Below are positions 14,397 through 23,355 of a DNA stretch of 64,000 nucleotides, one piece after another. The stretch spans positions 186,001-250,000 of the forward strand of contig CP102281.1 in the NCBI GenBank assembly GCA_025150425.1, given 5' to 3'. Numbering within the stretch: position 1 is the first letter of the stretch; each line of letters begins with the position of its first letter. The notes under the pieces were generated by a model. It ran no database searches and was not told the DNA's origin. It worked only from the letters and a program-made list of their open reading frames with translations. Made by a program: the position numbers and the translations under genes. The stretch is from [Eubacterium] siraeum (GTDB lineage Bacteria; Bacillota; Clostridia; Oscillospirales; Ruminococcaceae).

Positions 14397-15893
14397 CTAT
14401 CCTTTTGTTATATACAGCCTCTTAGTCCCCGTATTCTCACAGAAATATCTGTCATGCTCCGCAAGAAGCATTGTCGGCGTATTCGCACCGAGTAATCGCT
14501 CAAGCTGTATCCTTGAAATAATATCAACGAAGTTCAGCGGTTCATCCCATATATAGAGATTAGCAGGTGTAGCAAGACTGCCCGCTATAAGCACCTTCTT
14601 TTTCTGCCCGGCACTGAGATTTTCCGTTCGGCCGATAAGCTCCCTGCGTGAAAATCCAAGCTTTGCGAGTATCGCACGGACAAGCTCTGCGTCAACACCG
14701 AGCCGCCCCGAAAATTCGTCAAGCGTTCCGCAAAGCCCATTTGTATCCTGCGGCAATACCGATATTTTAAGTCCGGGCGCTTTTGCTATACTTCCGCTGT
14801 AGCTTATATCCGCCCCGGCTATGATTTTAAGGATCGTCGATTTTCCACAGCCGTTTTTGCCCGACAGACACAGCCTTTCCCCGTCGGACAGCGTAAATGA
14901 AACAGGCTTGCATAAAGCGTTGCCGCAATAATTCGGCACAAGATTCTGCACCGAAAGCACCGTTGCCGATTTTGCCTTTATTGACGGTATTTTCAGTGTA
15001 TCAATGTATTCACGGTTTTTGAGAAGCACCGATTTTTCATCTATCGCTGTCTGCCTGCGGCTTTCCACCGCCTTCATACGTTTCATCATAGCTTTTGCCT
15101 TAGCGCCCTCGACAGCTCTCCTGTCAGGCGATTTCTCCGTTTTCGACGGGTCGATCCCTATCTTTCTGCCCTCCGCTGTGTCAGCCCACTTTTTACTGCG
15201 TTCTGCGGCGGCTTTGAGATGCCCTATCTCACTTTTCAACTTCTTGTCACGCATGAGTTCGTTTGCTTCTTTTCTGTCAAAATTCTCTTTCCACACGCTG
15301 TAGTTACCGTTAATTATTTCGGTATCACTGCGGTTTAATGACAGTATGTGGTCGGTGCAATTGTCGAGCAGGTCACGATCGTGCGACACGAGTATAAATC
15401 CGCTCTTTGTTTTAAGATAATCGCCTATCGCTTCTCTTGCGTCAAGGTCAAGGCAGTTGGTCGGCTCGTCTATCAGCAGGAAAGCGTTGTCACGCAAAAA
15501 CAGCAGGCACAGCAGAAGCCTTGTCTGTTCACCGCCCGACAGCGTACTGAACGGTCTGTACAGAATGTCGCAGTCCGTATCCATATAAGACAGCTCACGG
15601 ATTACCTCCCACTCCTGCACATCAGGACAGATTATTCCGATAAGTTCACTGCCGCTCATATTCTTGTCCTCTACGTCAAACGGAAAGTACAGGAACTCTG
15701 CCTTTGTGTTTACCGCACCGCCGTTTTCAAGTTCGCCCGTCAACAGCTTCAGAAGTGTGGTTTTGCCACGTCCGTTCCTGCCGATAAGCCCCGTTTTCCA
15801 CGTTGTGTCAAGCGTGAATGACACATTCTCATACACGGCTTCATCACAGCCGTCATAGTAATAGGTTAAATTGTTTACACTGATTATAGACAT
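14397..15893 (-). CDS. ABC-F ribosomal protection protein, Lsa-like
   Basis: The product has 498 residues, the usual length of Lsa-type ABC-F proteins, with two ATPase domains and no membrane helices. Domain 1 has GRNGRGKTTLL, LSGGEQTRLL and LLIDEPTNCLDL. The interdomain linker (about 190-300) is charged and helical. Domain 2 has GKNGCGKSTIL, LSAGQKKKVL and LYIWDEPLNFVD. Such proteins bind the ribosomal E site and displace lincosamide, streptogramin A or pleuromutilin antibiotics. The exact spectrum cannot be told from sequence. A long leader with an upstream ORF and a terminator hairpin (15917-15953) indicates antibiotic-induced anti-attenuation. Confidence 0.85.
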   Translation of the reverse strand: MSIISVNNLTYYYDGCDEAVYENVSFTLDTTWKTGLIGRNGRGKTTLLKLLTGELENGGAVNTKAEFLYFPFDVEDKNMSGSELIGIICPDVQEWEVIRELSYMDTDCDILYRPFSTLSGGEQTRLLLCLLFLRDNAFLLIDEPTNCLDLDAREAIGDYLKTKSGFILVSHDRDLLDNCTDHILSLNRSDTEIINGNYSVWKENFDRKEANELMRDKKLKSEIGHLKAAAERSKKWADTAEGRKIGIDPSKTEKSPDRRAVEGAKAKAMMKRMKAVESRRQTAIDEKSVLLKNREYIDTLKIPSIKAKSATVLSVQNLVPNYCGNALCKPVSFTLSDGERLCLSGKNGCGKSTILKIIAGADISYSGSIAKAPGLKISVLPQDTNGLCGTLDEFSGRLGVDAELVRAILAKLGFSRRELIGRTENLSAGQKKKVLIAGSLATPANLYIWDEPLNFVDIISRIQLERLLGANTPTMLLAEHDRYFCENTGTKRLYITKG

Positions 15894-15914
15894 AATATCA
15901 TACCCCTTTCTGTA

Positions 15915-15953
15915 TCAAAAAAGCCGCAGGAACATACGCTCCCACGGCTTTTT
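15915..15953 (-). terminator. Leader attenuator of the ABC-F gene
   Basis: On the minus strand the stem GCCG.GGGA/TTCCTGCGGC is followed by TTTTTTG. It lies only about 22 bp before the ABC-F ATG and downstream of its promoter, so it must be bypassed for expression. Confidence 0.75.
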
Positions 15954-16063
15954 ATCCCGATTTTCGCATAAACACACGGCGAAAAAGGGCATAATACTAG
16001 ACCGACAGCAATACATTCCTGCATTGCAGACACGAAACCAAGCCCGTTTCATCGCCCGTCTTA

Positions 16064-16132
16064 TCATACAGGGCGGCAGGGGCTATAAGGGTATTTCGTT
16101 CTGCTCTTATCAGGAATTTGTACGCATTGCAT
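16064..16132 (-). CDS. Candidate leader peptide of the ABC-F gene
   Basis: This 22-codon ORF (MQCVQIPDKSRTKYPYSPCR, then PV) has GAAAGGA about 5 nt before its ATG. An overlapping shorter frame starts 5 nt later (16110-16127, MRTNS). It sits between the promoter (16183-16211) and the attenuator. Ribosome stalling on such a peptide is a known way to induce ABC-F resistance genes. Which of the two frames is used is unclear. Confidence 0.4.
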   Translation of the reverse strand: MQCVQIPDKSRTKYPYSPCRPV

Positions 16133-16182
16133 TCGGTCCTTTCATTTTGAATTTAGAATATCGGAACTTCCGATACAAGCGG

Positions 16183-16211
16183 ATTATAACATAGCTTACT
16201 TTATTTGTCAA
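16183..16211 (-). promoter_or_regulatory. Consensus promoter of the ABC-F transcript
   Basis: On the minus strand TTGACA (16206-16211) and TATAAT (16183-16188) are a perfect consensus pair with a 17-bp spacer. The 5' leader is about 280 nt. Confidence 0.85.
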
Positions 16212-16269
16212 GAGGCAGACCGAAAATTCAATTCCAGTATTTGAGCGGTTTACGGCAAAATGAAGACGG

Positions 16270-16298
16270 TTGACAAAAAATAACTGATATGCTATAAT
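16270..16298 (+). promoter_or_regulatory. Consensus promoter of the 150-aa lipoprotein
   Basis: TTGACA (16270-16275) and TATAAT (16293-16298) are 17 bp apart. It is divergent from the ABC-F promoter, with about 60 bp between the two -35 boxes. Confidence 0.85.
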
Positions 16299-16374
16299 TT
16301 ATTTTACAGGGATATTTTGCCTGTATTTTACTTGAAAGCCGAATGCGATACTATTAAAAGGAGCAATTCGACCG

Positions 16375-16827
16375 ATGAAAATTAAAAACCGTTTTAAAAA
16401 AGCTGTGGCGGCACTGATGCTTGTCGCAATGACCGCAATTTCCGTATGCGCCTGTGCCGATAAGAGCGGATCCGATAAGGCAGGCGAGCCGGGAGCGGTG
16501 CAGGGAAACTACTATCTTGACGCAGACAAATCAAAGCAATACATCAGCTTTAATGAGGACAACAGCTTTAGATTTGTCGGATATGATTTTGAAGTGCTCG
16601 CAAAAGACCTTGTCGGCGATATGATAGAAGATAAGACGGCTCTTGCCGAAAGGCTTGACGATGCTTATACATATCGTTTTGATAAGGATACGAATGAGCT
16701 TTGGTTTAACGTTCTGCAGTCCGATAGCTCCGATTCTACTGAATTTGTGGTTTCGATGCAGCTCGGAGGCGACAAACAGAGCGTGACGTTTCAGGATAAA
16801 ACATATACGGCAATACCGCACAATTAA
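16375..16827 (+). CDS. Small lipoprotein of unknown function
   Basis: The product has 150 residues. A basic N-terminus and hydrophobic core end in a lipobox (SVCAC), so it is probably lipid-anchored outside. The mature part starts with GNYYLDADKSKQYISFNEDN and is predicted to be beta-rich, similar in style to the lipoprotein at 836-1270. No family is recognised. It is expressed from its own consensus promoter. Confidence 0.75.
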   Translation: MKIKNRFKKAVAALMLVAMTAISVCACADKSGSDKAGEPGAVQGNYYLDADKSKQYISFNEDNSFRFVGYDFEVLAKDLVGDMIEDKTALAERLDDAYTYRFDKDTNELWFNVLQSDSSDSTEFVVSMQLGGDKQSVTFQDKTYTAIPHN

Positions 16828-17002
16828 CGGCTATCGCCTTTGCCGCACGCTTGCTTGCATATTTTCCGTCATCTTACACAAATTTCGCTTGACAGGCGCA
16901 AGCCTGCCCACGCTCAATTTATACAATCTGACGAAAAATCTGACTGCGCAATCGCACGACAATAATTATGCAGTATTGCCATAAAATTGCACAGTAACAA
17001 TT

Positions 17003-17038
17003 ACGGCACACTTAATATACACGGTGTGCCGTTTTTGG
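17003..17038 (+). terminator. Terminator hairpin upstream of the ABC exporter operon
   Basis: The stem ACGGCACAC/GTGTGCCGT is followed by TTTTTGG, only 18 bp before the ABC ATPase start. It may end the lipoprotein transcript or act as an attenuator for the ABC operon. Confidence 0.65.
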
Positions 17039-17055
17039 TATCGGAGGGATAACTT

Positions 17056-17745
17056 ATGGGCGGTATAATGTACCGGACGGAAAATCTTAATAAAAGCTAT
17101 GCTGACGGTGACGGAGTGTGCTATGCTCTGAAGGATGTAAATCTTGATATAAGCAAGGGGCAGATGGTGGCGATTGTCGGCGAGTCGGGGAGCGGAAAAT
17201 CAACGCTTTTGAACATACTCGGAGCGATAGACAGCGCAACCGACGGAAAGGTCATAGCGAACGGAAAAAATATAGCAGGTCTGTCGGAAGAACAGCTTAG
17301 CACTTACCGCAGTAAAACTGTGGGATTTGTTTTTCAGGCGTTTCATATCATTGATTGCTACACGGTATATGACAATATCGAGCTTCCGCTTATAATAAAC
17401 AAAGTGCCGGGATCACAGCGTGACGATATGATCAGGAAAGCGGTCGCACGGGTGGGGCTTGATGATAAGCTGAGAACCAAGTGCAACAAGCTGTCGGGCG
17501 GAGAAAAGCAGAGGGTGGCTATTGCAAGGGCGCTTGTTCATTCGCCTGATGTAATACTTGCGGATGAGCCTTGCGGAAATCTGGACAGCCGTAACAGTGA
17601 AAGCATAATGGAACTGTTGCGTGGGCTTGTCGATGAAGATACTCTTGTGGTGATGGTCACTCACAGCAAGACAGACGCACGGTTGTGCGACAGAATAATT
17701 ACGCTCAGTGACGGTATGGTGGTAAGCGATGAAATTATACGATGA
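17056..17745 (+). CDS. ABC transporter ATPase (MacB/LolD/SalX type)
   Basis: The product has 229 residues. Walker A is GESGSGKST, the Q-loop lies in VFQAFHIIDCYTV, the signature is LSGGEKQR, and Walker B is VILADEPCGNLDS, followed by the switch His in VTHS. The motif set is that of FtsX-permease partners (macrolide, peptide or lipoprotein export). It overlaps the next gene by 17 bp and is translated from a GGAGGG site. It forms a transporter with the two permeases downstream. Confidence 0.92.
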   Translation: MGGIMYRTENLNKSYADGDGVCYALKDVNLDISKGQMVAIVGESGSGKSTLLNILGAIDSATDGKVIANGKNIAGLSEEQLSTYRSKTVGFVFQAFHIIDCYTVYDNIELPLIINKVPGSQRDDMIRKAVARVGLDDKLRTKCNKLSGGEKQRVAIARALVHSPDVILADEPCGNLDSRNSESIMELLRGLVDEDTLVVMVTHSKTDARLCDRIITLSDGMVVSDEIIR

Positions 17746-18910
17746 AATAAGGCTAGCTGTAAGAGAAGGAAAAAAGTGTCTGCCTTATCTTATTATTACC
17801 GCACTTATGTTTGCGATAGTTTCTGCGGTTGCGTCCTGTCTGTTTCTGACAGCAGTGAATTTACGGCGGGATTATTACGATTATCTTGATAAACAGACGC
17901 AGGGAGGACACGAATTCATTGTAACCTGCGGTTATACTGCCGGTGTTAAGGACAAGCTGTCGGAGTGCGGCTTTGATAAAGCTGTACATCTGTCGTCGGC
18001 GGATTATGATGCCGGTATATATGTGTCTGACAGCGGAAAGAAAATCGGGCTTCTGCAAAATCTTCCGCTGTACTTCATTGATGAGCTGCTTAGCGAGTCC
18101 TCAGGCTTCGACTGTGAAATGATCGACGGAGAGGATATAAAACCGTGTTTCGATACTCCGGAATCTGACAGTATGTGGATAAATGAATATATAGCCCTTT
18201 CGGAATCGCTTGCCGTCGGTGATAAGCTGAGTGTTAAAAGTAAAGAAAAAACGATAAAGGAATACACGATAGCAGGAATATACAGCGGAGAGAACACATT
18301 TTTTGCGTATCCCGTTATCGTTCCGTTTAATTCATATTACGACAGTGCGGTTGCAAATAACCGACAGATTGACAGCGTTTTTTCATGCACGATAAACAGC
18401 ATGCACCAATATGACAAAACGGTCACGGCGGCAAGGCAAAACGGGTTTGATATAGATACAAGTGCGTTTGAAATGGGTATAACCGCTATTAACTATGCGT
18501 ACATACTTTTTATCGGGCTGGCTGTTTTGTTTGCAGGGATAGCTTTCTTTTCTGTTTTAAATACATTTTCGGTAACAATAGCGAAACGCTCGCATATAAT
18601 GACAAATTTCATACTGTTGGGGGCGAAAAAAAACAACGTATACGCAATATATTTTATCCCTTATTTTTCATCACTGCTGCTCGGCGCTGCAATCGGATTT
18701 TTGCTGATGCACCTGCTGTTTTCCTATGTTTCATCCCTGACAAAAAGCCTGCTTTGTTTTGAGGTGGCTTTGGAAACAGCAAGCGGCATTGTGGGCATAT
18801 CGGCATTCGCTCTCTTGTTTATAGCCGTACTTGCGGTTATGCTTTATTGCAAATTCCGCACGCTGAGCGGAATAAACCTCTCTGACACGGTAAGAGAATA
18901 TGACAGATAA
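17729..18910 (+). CDS. FtsX/MacB-type ABC permease
   Basis: The product has 393 residues: an N-terminal helix (about 18-42), a large extracytoplasmic domain (about 50-245), and three C-terminal helices (about 252-275, 305-330 and 348-372). This is the MacB/FtsX permease topology. The start overlaps the ATPase gene. Such exporters act on peptides or envelope-targeting compounds; the cargo is not predictable. Confidence 0.85.
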   Translation: MKLYDEIRLAVREGKKCLPYLIITALMFAIVSAVASCLFLTAVNLRRDYYDYLDKQTQGGHEFIVTCGYTAGVKDKLSECGFDKAVHLSSADYDAGIYVSDSGKKIGLLQNLPLYFIDELLSESSGFDCEMIDGEDIKPCFDTPESDSMWINEYIALSESLAVGDKLSVKSKEKTIKEYTIAGIYSGENTFFAYPVIVPFNSYYDSAVANNRQIDSVFSCTINSMHQYDKTVTAARQNGFDIDTSAFEMGITAINYAYILFIGLAVLFAGIAFFSVLNTFSVTIAKRSHIMTNFILLGAKKNNVYAIYFIPYFSSLLLGAAIGFLLMHLLFSYVSSLTKSLLCFEVALETASGIVGISAFALLFIAVLAVMLYCKFRTLSGINLSDTVREYDR

Positions 18911-18924
18911 CAGAAAGGCGTAAG

Positions 18925-20262
18925 ATGAAAATAACCGATATATTAAAGCTGGCAATGAAGAATCTGACCGGACACAAGCGTATTATGCTGAGGGTGGCTG
19001 TAAGCGTTTTGACTGTTGTGCTGCTGTGTTGCTCTGCGGCTGTTTTTGTGTCGGCAGTTACCGATGAATTATCGGATATACAGTACAAGCATATAGATCA
19101 GGCGTGTGCAACGGTGTTTCCATATTCCGATACCGCAAAGCAGGCAGAGGATACTGCGGACGATATTATATCAAAAATAACCGCCGTGTCAGAAGTAATC
19201 TCCTGCAACGTCGGTTATCGATACAATATATATACGACAAGCGAATATCTGAATTCCGTATCACAGTCAATTGACAGTGAAGACCATCTGGTGAAGGATA
19301 TAACGCTTATCTGCGGTGACGATATGAAAAAAACTGCGTCTGTGGATATGATGCGGCAGAGCAAGCGTATTCTTGCGGTAGATATGCGGTATGATGTGAT
19401 TTCGGAAAATCAACGTATCAGCTTTGAACACAACTATCCCGACAAACAAATCTTTTTGTACGGCAGAAACATAAGCGGTGATGACGAGGTCGTTATTTCG
19501 GAAGATTTTCTGTCCGAACTGGGATTTACCCGTGAGGAAATGGAAAGGCTGACAGGCAATCGTGTTTCGCTGGAACGTACCGACAACGGTGAAATATATC
19601 TTGACGGGTTTACCGTTTGCGGAATAGCAAGCAGTGAGGCTGCCGCAAGCGTGTTCGGACAAAGCTTGATGATTACAAAAAGCGCCGCCGAAAAAACAAA
19701 ACTCTGCTACAGCGATGCCACAGTACATCTGTATTATGACAGCTTTCAGAAAGCGCTTGAAGCGTGTGAGCAAGCCGAAAAAAACGGTATTCACGCAACT
19801 GTCGGACGCGATCTTATGATATATTCAAGAATAGACAGAGTAAGTGCCTTTATCGAAAAGATTCTGATTGTTATATTGCCGCTTATATGTGTTTCAATGC
19901 TGCTGTCGGCGGCATCCGCACTTTTGCTGTATTATTCGGACACCGCACAGAGAATAGCTGTGATGAGAGCGCTCGGAGCCACAAAAACGGATGTGTACGG
20001 AATAACTCTTGCGGAAACGGTTCTTGCTGTTTTTGTTTCGGGTATAGCCGGATTTCTGCTGTCGGTCGGTGTAAATGCCGTGTATAACATATGGCTTGAA
20101 AGCTATTTTGATTTATCTGTGCAGATTATAAGCACTGTTCAGCTTATCGCAGGTGCGGTATCCTGTATGTTTATGTTTGCTTGTGTACTTACAGCGTCTT
20201 TTGTAACAACGATAAAAATCTCATCTGCATCTATAGACCGTATGCTGAAAGGCGAGCGTTGA
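18925..20262 (+). CDS. FtsX/MacB-type ABC permease
   Basis: The product has 445 residues with the same topology as its neighbour: one N-terminal helix (about 23-45), a long external domain, and C-terminal helices beginning near 310, including the conserved AVMRALGATKTDVYGI cytoplasmic loop. It lies 14 bp after the first permease. With the ATPase it forms a heteromeric exporter. The operon ends convergently with the YtrA-type operon only 5 bp away, so transcription of the two may collide. Confidence 0.87.
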   Translation: MKITDILKLAMKNLTGHKRIMLRVAVSVLTVVLLCCSAAVFVSAVTDELSDIQYKHIDQACATVFPYSDTAKQAEDTADDIISKITAVSEVISCNVGYRYNIYTTSEYLNSVSQSIDSEDHLVKDITLICGDDMKKTASVDMMRQSKRILAVDMRYDVISENQRISFEHNYPDKQIFLYGRNISGDDEVVISEDFLSELGFTREEMERLTGNRVSLERTDNGEIYLDGFTVCGIASSEAAASVFGQSLMITKSAAEKTKLCYSDATVHLYYDSFQKALEACEQAEKNGIHATVGRDLMIYSRIDRVSAFIEKILIVILPLICVSMLLSAASALLLYYSDTAQRIAVMRALGATKTDVYGITLAETVLAVFVSGIAGFLLSVGVNAVYNIWLESYFDLSVQIISTVQLIAGAVSCMFMFACVLTASFVTTIKISSASIDRMLKGER

Positions 20263-20267
20263 CGCCC

Positions 20268-20957
20268 TCACGCCTGCATCGCCCCCTTCGGCATCTGTCT
20301 GTCACGAGGCCGCTTTCTTATGCGGAAAATAATATCCGACACGACAAATGAAACTATAAGCCCTGCAAGCAGTATCACCACTGCAAGCAACGCCGCAACA
20401 GGCAGACTGTCGGAAAGCTCGGTCGGCATAAACGCAAAGCCGTCTGCCATATATCCGTCCCCGAAAAAGCCCGACAGTAAGTTGAATATCGAGTATCCGA
20501 AGAAGACCATCCACATGAGGAAATAAGCCGATGAAAGCGGCAGACTGATGCCGATTATTATTGCCGATACAAGCAAAAAGTCGGGCAGAGCGGAGGGGTT
20601 CACAACAGCGGTAACAATAACCGCCGGTATCTGAGCCGCAACGCTTATCATCAGCAAAAATACCTGCACAGCCCTTGTCCGCAGACACTTGTAAAGCCCG
20701 CTTGTACGGATATAGACGCTTGCATAAATGTCTGAATACAACGATGACAAGCCGAAAGATAAGAACACTGTCAGAAACGGTTCAGTCGCCAGATAAAACG
20801 GATAATCTTCACTGCCTCTTATTTCAGTCACAGCCGCCATAACAACGGTTAGTGCCGCAATAACTGCGGCAAAGTATATAAGCCACGCAATATTGGCGGC
20901 GGTAAGCCTGAAAACACGCTTTATAACGAATCTAAGCGATAAAAGAAAATTCTTCAT
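20268..20957 (-). CDS. ABC-2-like permease or membrane subunit
   Basis: The product has 229 residues with about six predicted helices and no soluble domain of note. It is the last gene of a four-gene operon (GntR regulator, ATPase, two membrane proteins). It is not recognised beyond being a probable membrane-spanning subunit of the YtrB-like transporter. The C-terminus is basic (RIRKRPRDRQ). Confidence 0.7.
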   Translation of the reverse strand: MKNFLLSLRFVIKRVFRLTAANIAWLIYFAAVIAALTVVMAAVTEIRGSEDYPFYLATEPFLTVFLSFGLSSLYSDIYASVYIRTSGLYKCLRTRAVQVFLLMISVAAQIPAVIVTAVVNPSALPDFLLVSAIIIGISLPLSSAYFLMWMVFFGYSIFNLLSGFFGDGYMADGFAFMPTELSDSLPVAALLAVVILLAGLIVSFVVSDIIFRIRKRPRDRQMPKGAMQA

Positions 20958-20973
20958 ATCTTCATATACCTCC

Positions 20974-21681
20974 TCAGAACTGCCAGTTTTCCTTGATGTA
21001 ACGGCAGGCGGACGCTGTTGATACAGCCGTTCCGACCGCCCCGACCACAGTTAATATAATGCTCGCAGTAAGTGCGGCGATGTAGCTTATATGGCTCGTT
21101 GCTGTTGCTGTTGCCGACAGAATAAACATAGCGACAAGCAACGTTATCATAAGAAGAACACTTCTTGCGTTAGCGTTTTTTGTAGATACGAGCGGACGTA
21201 TCAGAATGCCGGACAGAAGCGAAGCGCCGAGCGAAAACAGCACCATAGACAGCAGATCTGTAAGCTCAAGCTCACCGCTCATAAGCGTGAAAATTCCGAG
21301 TACGAGCGATACTGCCACCGCAGTAACAGACGAGATTATAACAGAGCCTGCAAGCGACTTGCCAAACTTTTCTCCGCCGTGCTTTATCGTCCTTGCGTAC
21401 TTACTGCCGTCAACCTTATAGTAAAGGTTTATGGCGTTGCCGTTTATTAATAGCGCACCTGCAAAGCCGATAACACAGCACACTGTGTTAAGGACGGAAT
21501 ATGCAATATCGTCATTTTCCTCTGCGGCCGCTGTGCTGTCATCTGTGTTTTCTCTGTCGCTTTTTCCTGCGGCAGAGCCGACTAAGAAGCCTATAACATA
21601 AATTGCCGCAACCATAACGATCATAATGAGGGAAACCTTGAACAGCGTGTTAGCATTGAATAAGCGTACCGATTTCATCAT
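20974..21681 (-). CDS. ABC-2-like permease or membrane subunit
   Basis: The product has 235 residues and about six helices, with an acidic Ser/Asp-rich external loop (about 38-58). It lies 2 bp after the ATPase gene and 16 bp before the second membrane gene. It probably forms the membrane channel with the product of 20268-20957. Confidence 0.7.
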   Translation of the reverse strand: MMKSVRLFNANTLFKVSLIMIVMVAAIYVIGFLVGSAAGKSDRENTDDSTAAAEENDDIAYSVLNTVCCVIGFAGALLINGNAINLYYKVDGSKYARTIKHGGEKFGKSLAGSVIISSVTAVAVSLVLGIFTLMSGELELTDLLSMVLFSLGASLLSGILIRPLVSTKNANARSVLLMITLLVAMFILSATATATSHISYIAALTASIILTVVGAVGTAVSTASACRYIKENWQF

Positions 21682-21683
21682 AC

Positions 21684-22586
21684 TTATGCCTCCTTTTTAA
21701 GAGCAAGGCGTTTTTCTTCCGCAATCTTCATAAGGTCAATGCTGAGTTGGCTTAATGTAGGACGTTCTGTAACAGCACCCAGTGCTTCGAGCTTCTGCTT
21801 GTTTTCGGCTAAGGCAAGACCTGTTGCTGTAGACGATGAATGAGAGGAGCAGAGCAGAAGCGGCGATATTTTGTCAAGGCTTTCAGGCTCGGCACTGAGG
21901 GCAATATACTTGTCCTTTAAGTCCTCTGTGAAGCCCTGTTCGACTACCTTGCCGTTATCCATAAATATTACATAGTCTGCGGCATTTTCCATATCGGCGA
22001 TGTTGTGGGTTGAGAAGATTATACTCCTTTCGCCGTTACCGCTGTCTATATAGTCACGGAAGCGGTCGCACAGCCTGTCACGCATAAGCGGGTCGAGCGA
22101 TGAGCCCGGCTCGTCAAGCACCAGTAAATCGGTATCTCTTGCAAAAGCCGACGCTAAGAACACTCTCATCTTCATACCGTCCGACATACTTGATAAAGGC
22201 TTTTTACTGTTTTTCTCATCGGTAACGCCAAGCTCACCGAGAAGTGAATAAAATCTGTCCTTGCTGAATTTATCAAACGCAAGGCTCATGGAAAGTGCAA
22301 TATCCCTCACCTTCCAGTTAGCCGGGAACATTGCCTGTGATGCACAGTAGCCGATGCGCTCCTTTACATTACCCTTGTCGGCATTGTCGGTTTCTCCGAA
22401 ATATGTTACTGTGCCGTCTGTCTTTGCGGTGATGCCGCAGATTATATCCATAAGCGTTGTTTTTCCTGCGCCGTTAGCACCGATAAGCGCCGTTGCGAAG
22501 CCTTTCGGGAATGAAAGGTCAACAGGACCCAGCGAAAAATCTTTATATTTTCTGGTAAGATCACTTACCTTGATTACCTCTTCCAT
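21684..22586 (-). CDS. ABC transporter ATPase (YtrB/CcmA-like)
   Basis: The start is placed at 22586, where AAAAGGAG precedes ATG; the earlier ATG at 22610 overlaps the regulator stop. The 300-residue product has Walker A GANGAGKTTLMD, a variant signature SSMSDGMKMRVF (in place of LSGGQ), Walker B LLVLDEPGSSLDP, and the switch region FSTHNIADM. The C-terminal 80 residues extend beyond the ATPase fold. It powers the two membrane proteins encoded downstream. YtrB-like systems are usually induced by cell-wall stress. Confidence 0.88.
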   Translation of the reverse strand: MEEVIKVSDLTRKYKDFSLGPVDLSFPKGFATALIGANGAGKTTLMDIICGITAKTDGTVTYFGETDNADKGNVKERIGYCASQAMFPANWKVRDIALSMSLAFDKFSKDRFYSLLGELGVTDEKNSKKPLSSMSDGMKMRVFLASAFARDTDLLVLDEPGSSLDPLMRDRLCDRFRDYIDSGNGERSIIFSTHNIADMENAADYVIFMDNGKVVEQGFTEDLKDKYIALSAEPESLDKISPLLLCSSHSSSTATGLALAENKQKLEALGAVTERPTLSQLSIDLMKIAEEKRLALKKEA

Positions 22587-22606
22587 ATTATCTCCTTTTA
22601 AATAAA

Positions 22607-22975
22607 TCATTCAATACTGCCGAGTGTTTTCAGCACCTCGCATACCTCGTCAACGGACAGCCCCGCAAGCCTTGCACAGTCGAGTGCGTCCTGCAGATGC
22701 TGTTCGAGAAGGCGCATATACTGCTCCTTTATCATACCCGTGTCCTGAGCGTTGACTATATAGCCCTTGCCCTGAACGGCACTGACAAGCCCCTCCGAGC
22801 AAAGCTCCTCATATGCTTTCATAGTGGTTATTACGCTGATTTTAAGCTCTTTTGCAAGTCCTCTTATCGAGGGAAGATATTCCCCGGCAGAAATCGTGCC
22901 GTTCATAATACGTTCCTTGAAGTCGGCTGAAATCTGCTTGTATATCGGAATATCGGAATTAAGAAGAATTTTCAT
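22607..22975 (-). CDS. GntR-family regulator, YtrA type
   Basis: The product has 122 residues: a winged helix-turn-helix (about 8-75, with IYKQISADFKERIMNG and YLPSIRGLAKELKIS) followed by only a short helical tail, as in the YtrA subfamily. It is first in the operon and probably represses it by binding the palindrome over the promoter -10 box (23047-23058). Confidence 0.9.
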   Translation of the reverse strand: MKILLNSDIPIYKQISADFKERIMNGTISAGEYLPSIRGLAKELKISVITTMKAYEELCSEGLVSAVQGKGYIVNAQDTGMIKEQYMRLLEQHLQDALDCARLAGLSVDEVCEVLKTLGSIE

Positions 22976-23046
22976 ATTTCCTCCTTTTCAGATTAGTAAG
23001 CTTACGTCACATAACAGGTAATCGAACTGTTTATGTGTTATATATA

Positions 23047-23076
23047 CAGTATATACTGATACAGGCGATTTGTCAA
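23047..23076 (-). promoter_or_regulatory. Promoter and palindromic operator of the YtrA-type operon
   Basis: On the minus strand TTGACA (23071-23076) and TATACT (23048-23053) are 17 bp apart. A perfect 12-bp palindrome, CAGTATATACTG (23047-23058), covers the -10 box and is the probable YtrA site. Confidence 0.75.
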
Positions 23077-23111
23077 TAGGGAAAATGAAAAAAGTCGGGG
23101 AATTTCTTCTT

Positions 23112-23286
23112 CAGGTTGTAGAAAAAGTCTGTTTTTATAAAATAGTGCAAATTCTCTAACCCTAACCCCAAACCCCTTCCCCGTGGGAAGGGGCTATATT
23201 ACTGGGGCTACCGCCCCTAGTCCCTGTCGGGGGCTCCGCCCCTGCGACCCCATTTTTAAACAAGCAGGAGGTTTTTTGACAGACTG
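23112..23286. mobile_element. Dispersed element, copy 4 (175 bp, with 9-bp flanking repeat)
   Basis: It begins CAGGTTGTAGAAAAAG and ends TTTTTTGACAGACTG. It is closely similar to copy 1 in reverse orientation, including the central CCCTAACCCC and GGGGCTACCGCCCC blocks. The 9-bp sequence TTTCTTCTT lies directly on both sides (23103-23111 and 23287-23295), which fits a target-site duplication. It is non-coding. Confidence 0.8.
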
Positions 23287-23343
23287 TTTCTTCTTTTCAT
23301 AATTTTTTCACCCTCAGTTATTATTCAATTAACAAACAGGCGT

Positions 23344-23349
23344 TATAAT
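23344..23349 (+). promoter_or_regulatory. Candidate promoter of the orphan RNA
   Basis: TATAAT at 23344-23349 has a poor -35 (TTATTC at 23321-23326). Confidence 0.4.
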
Positions 23350-23355
23350 TTAGCC

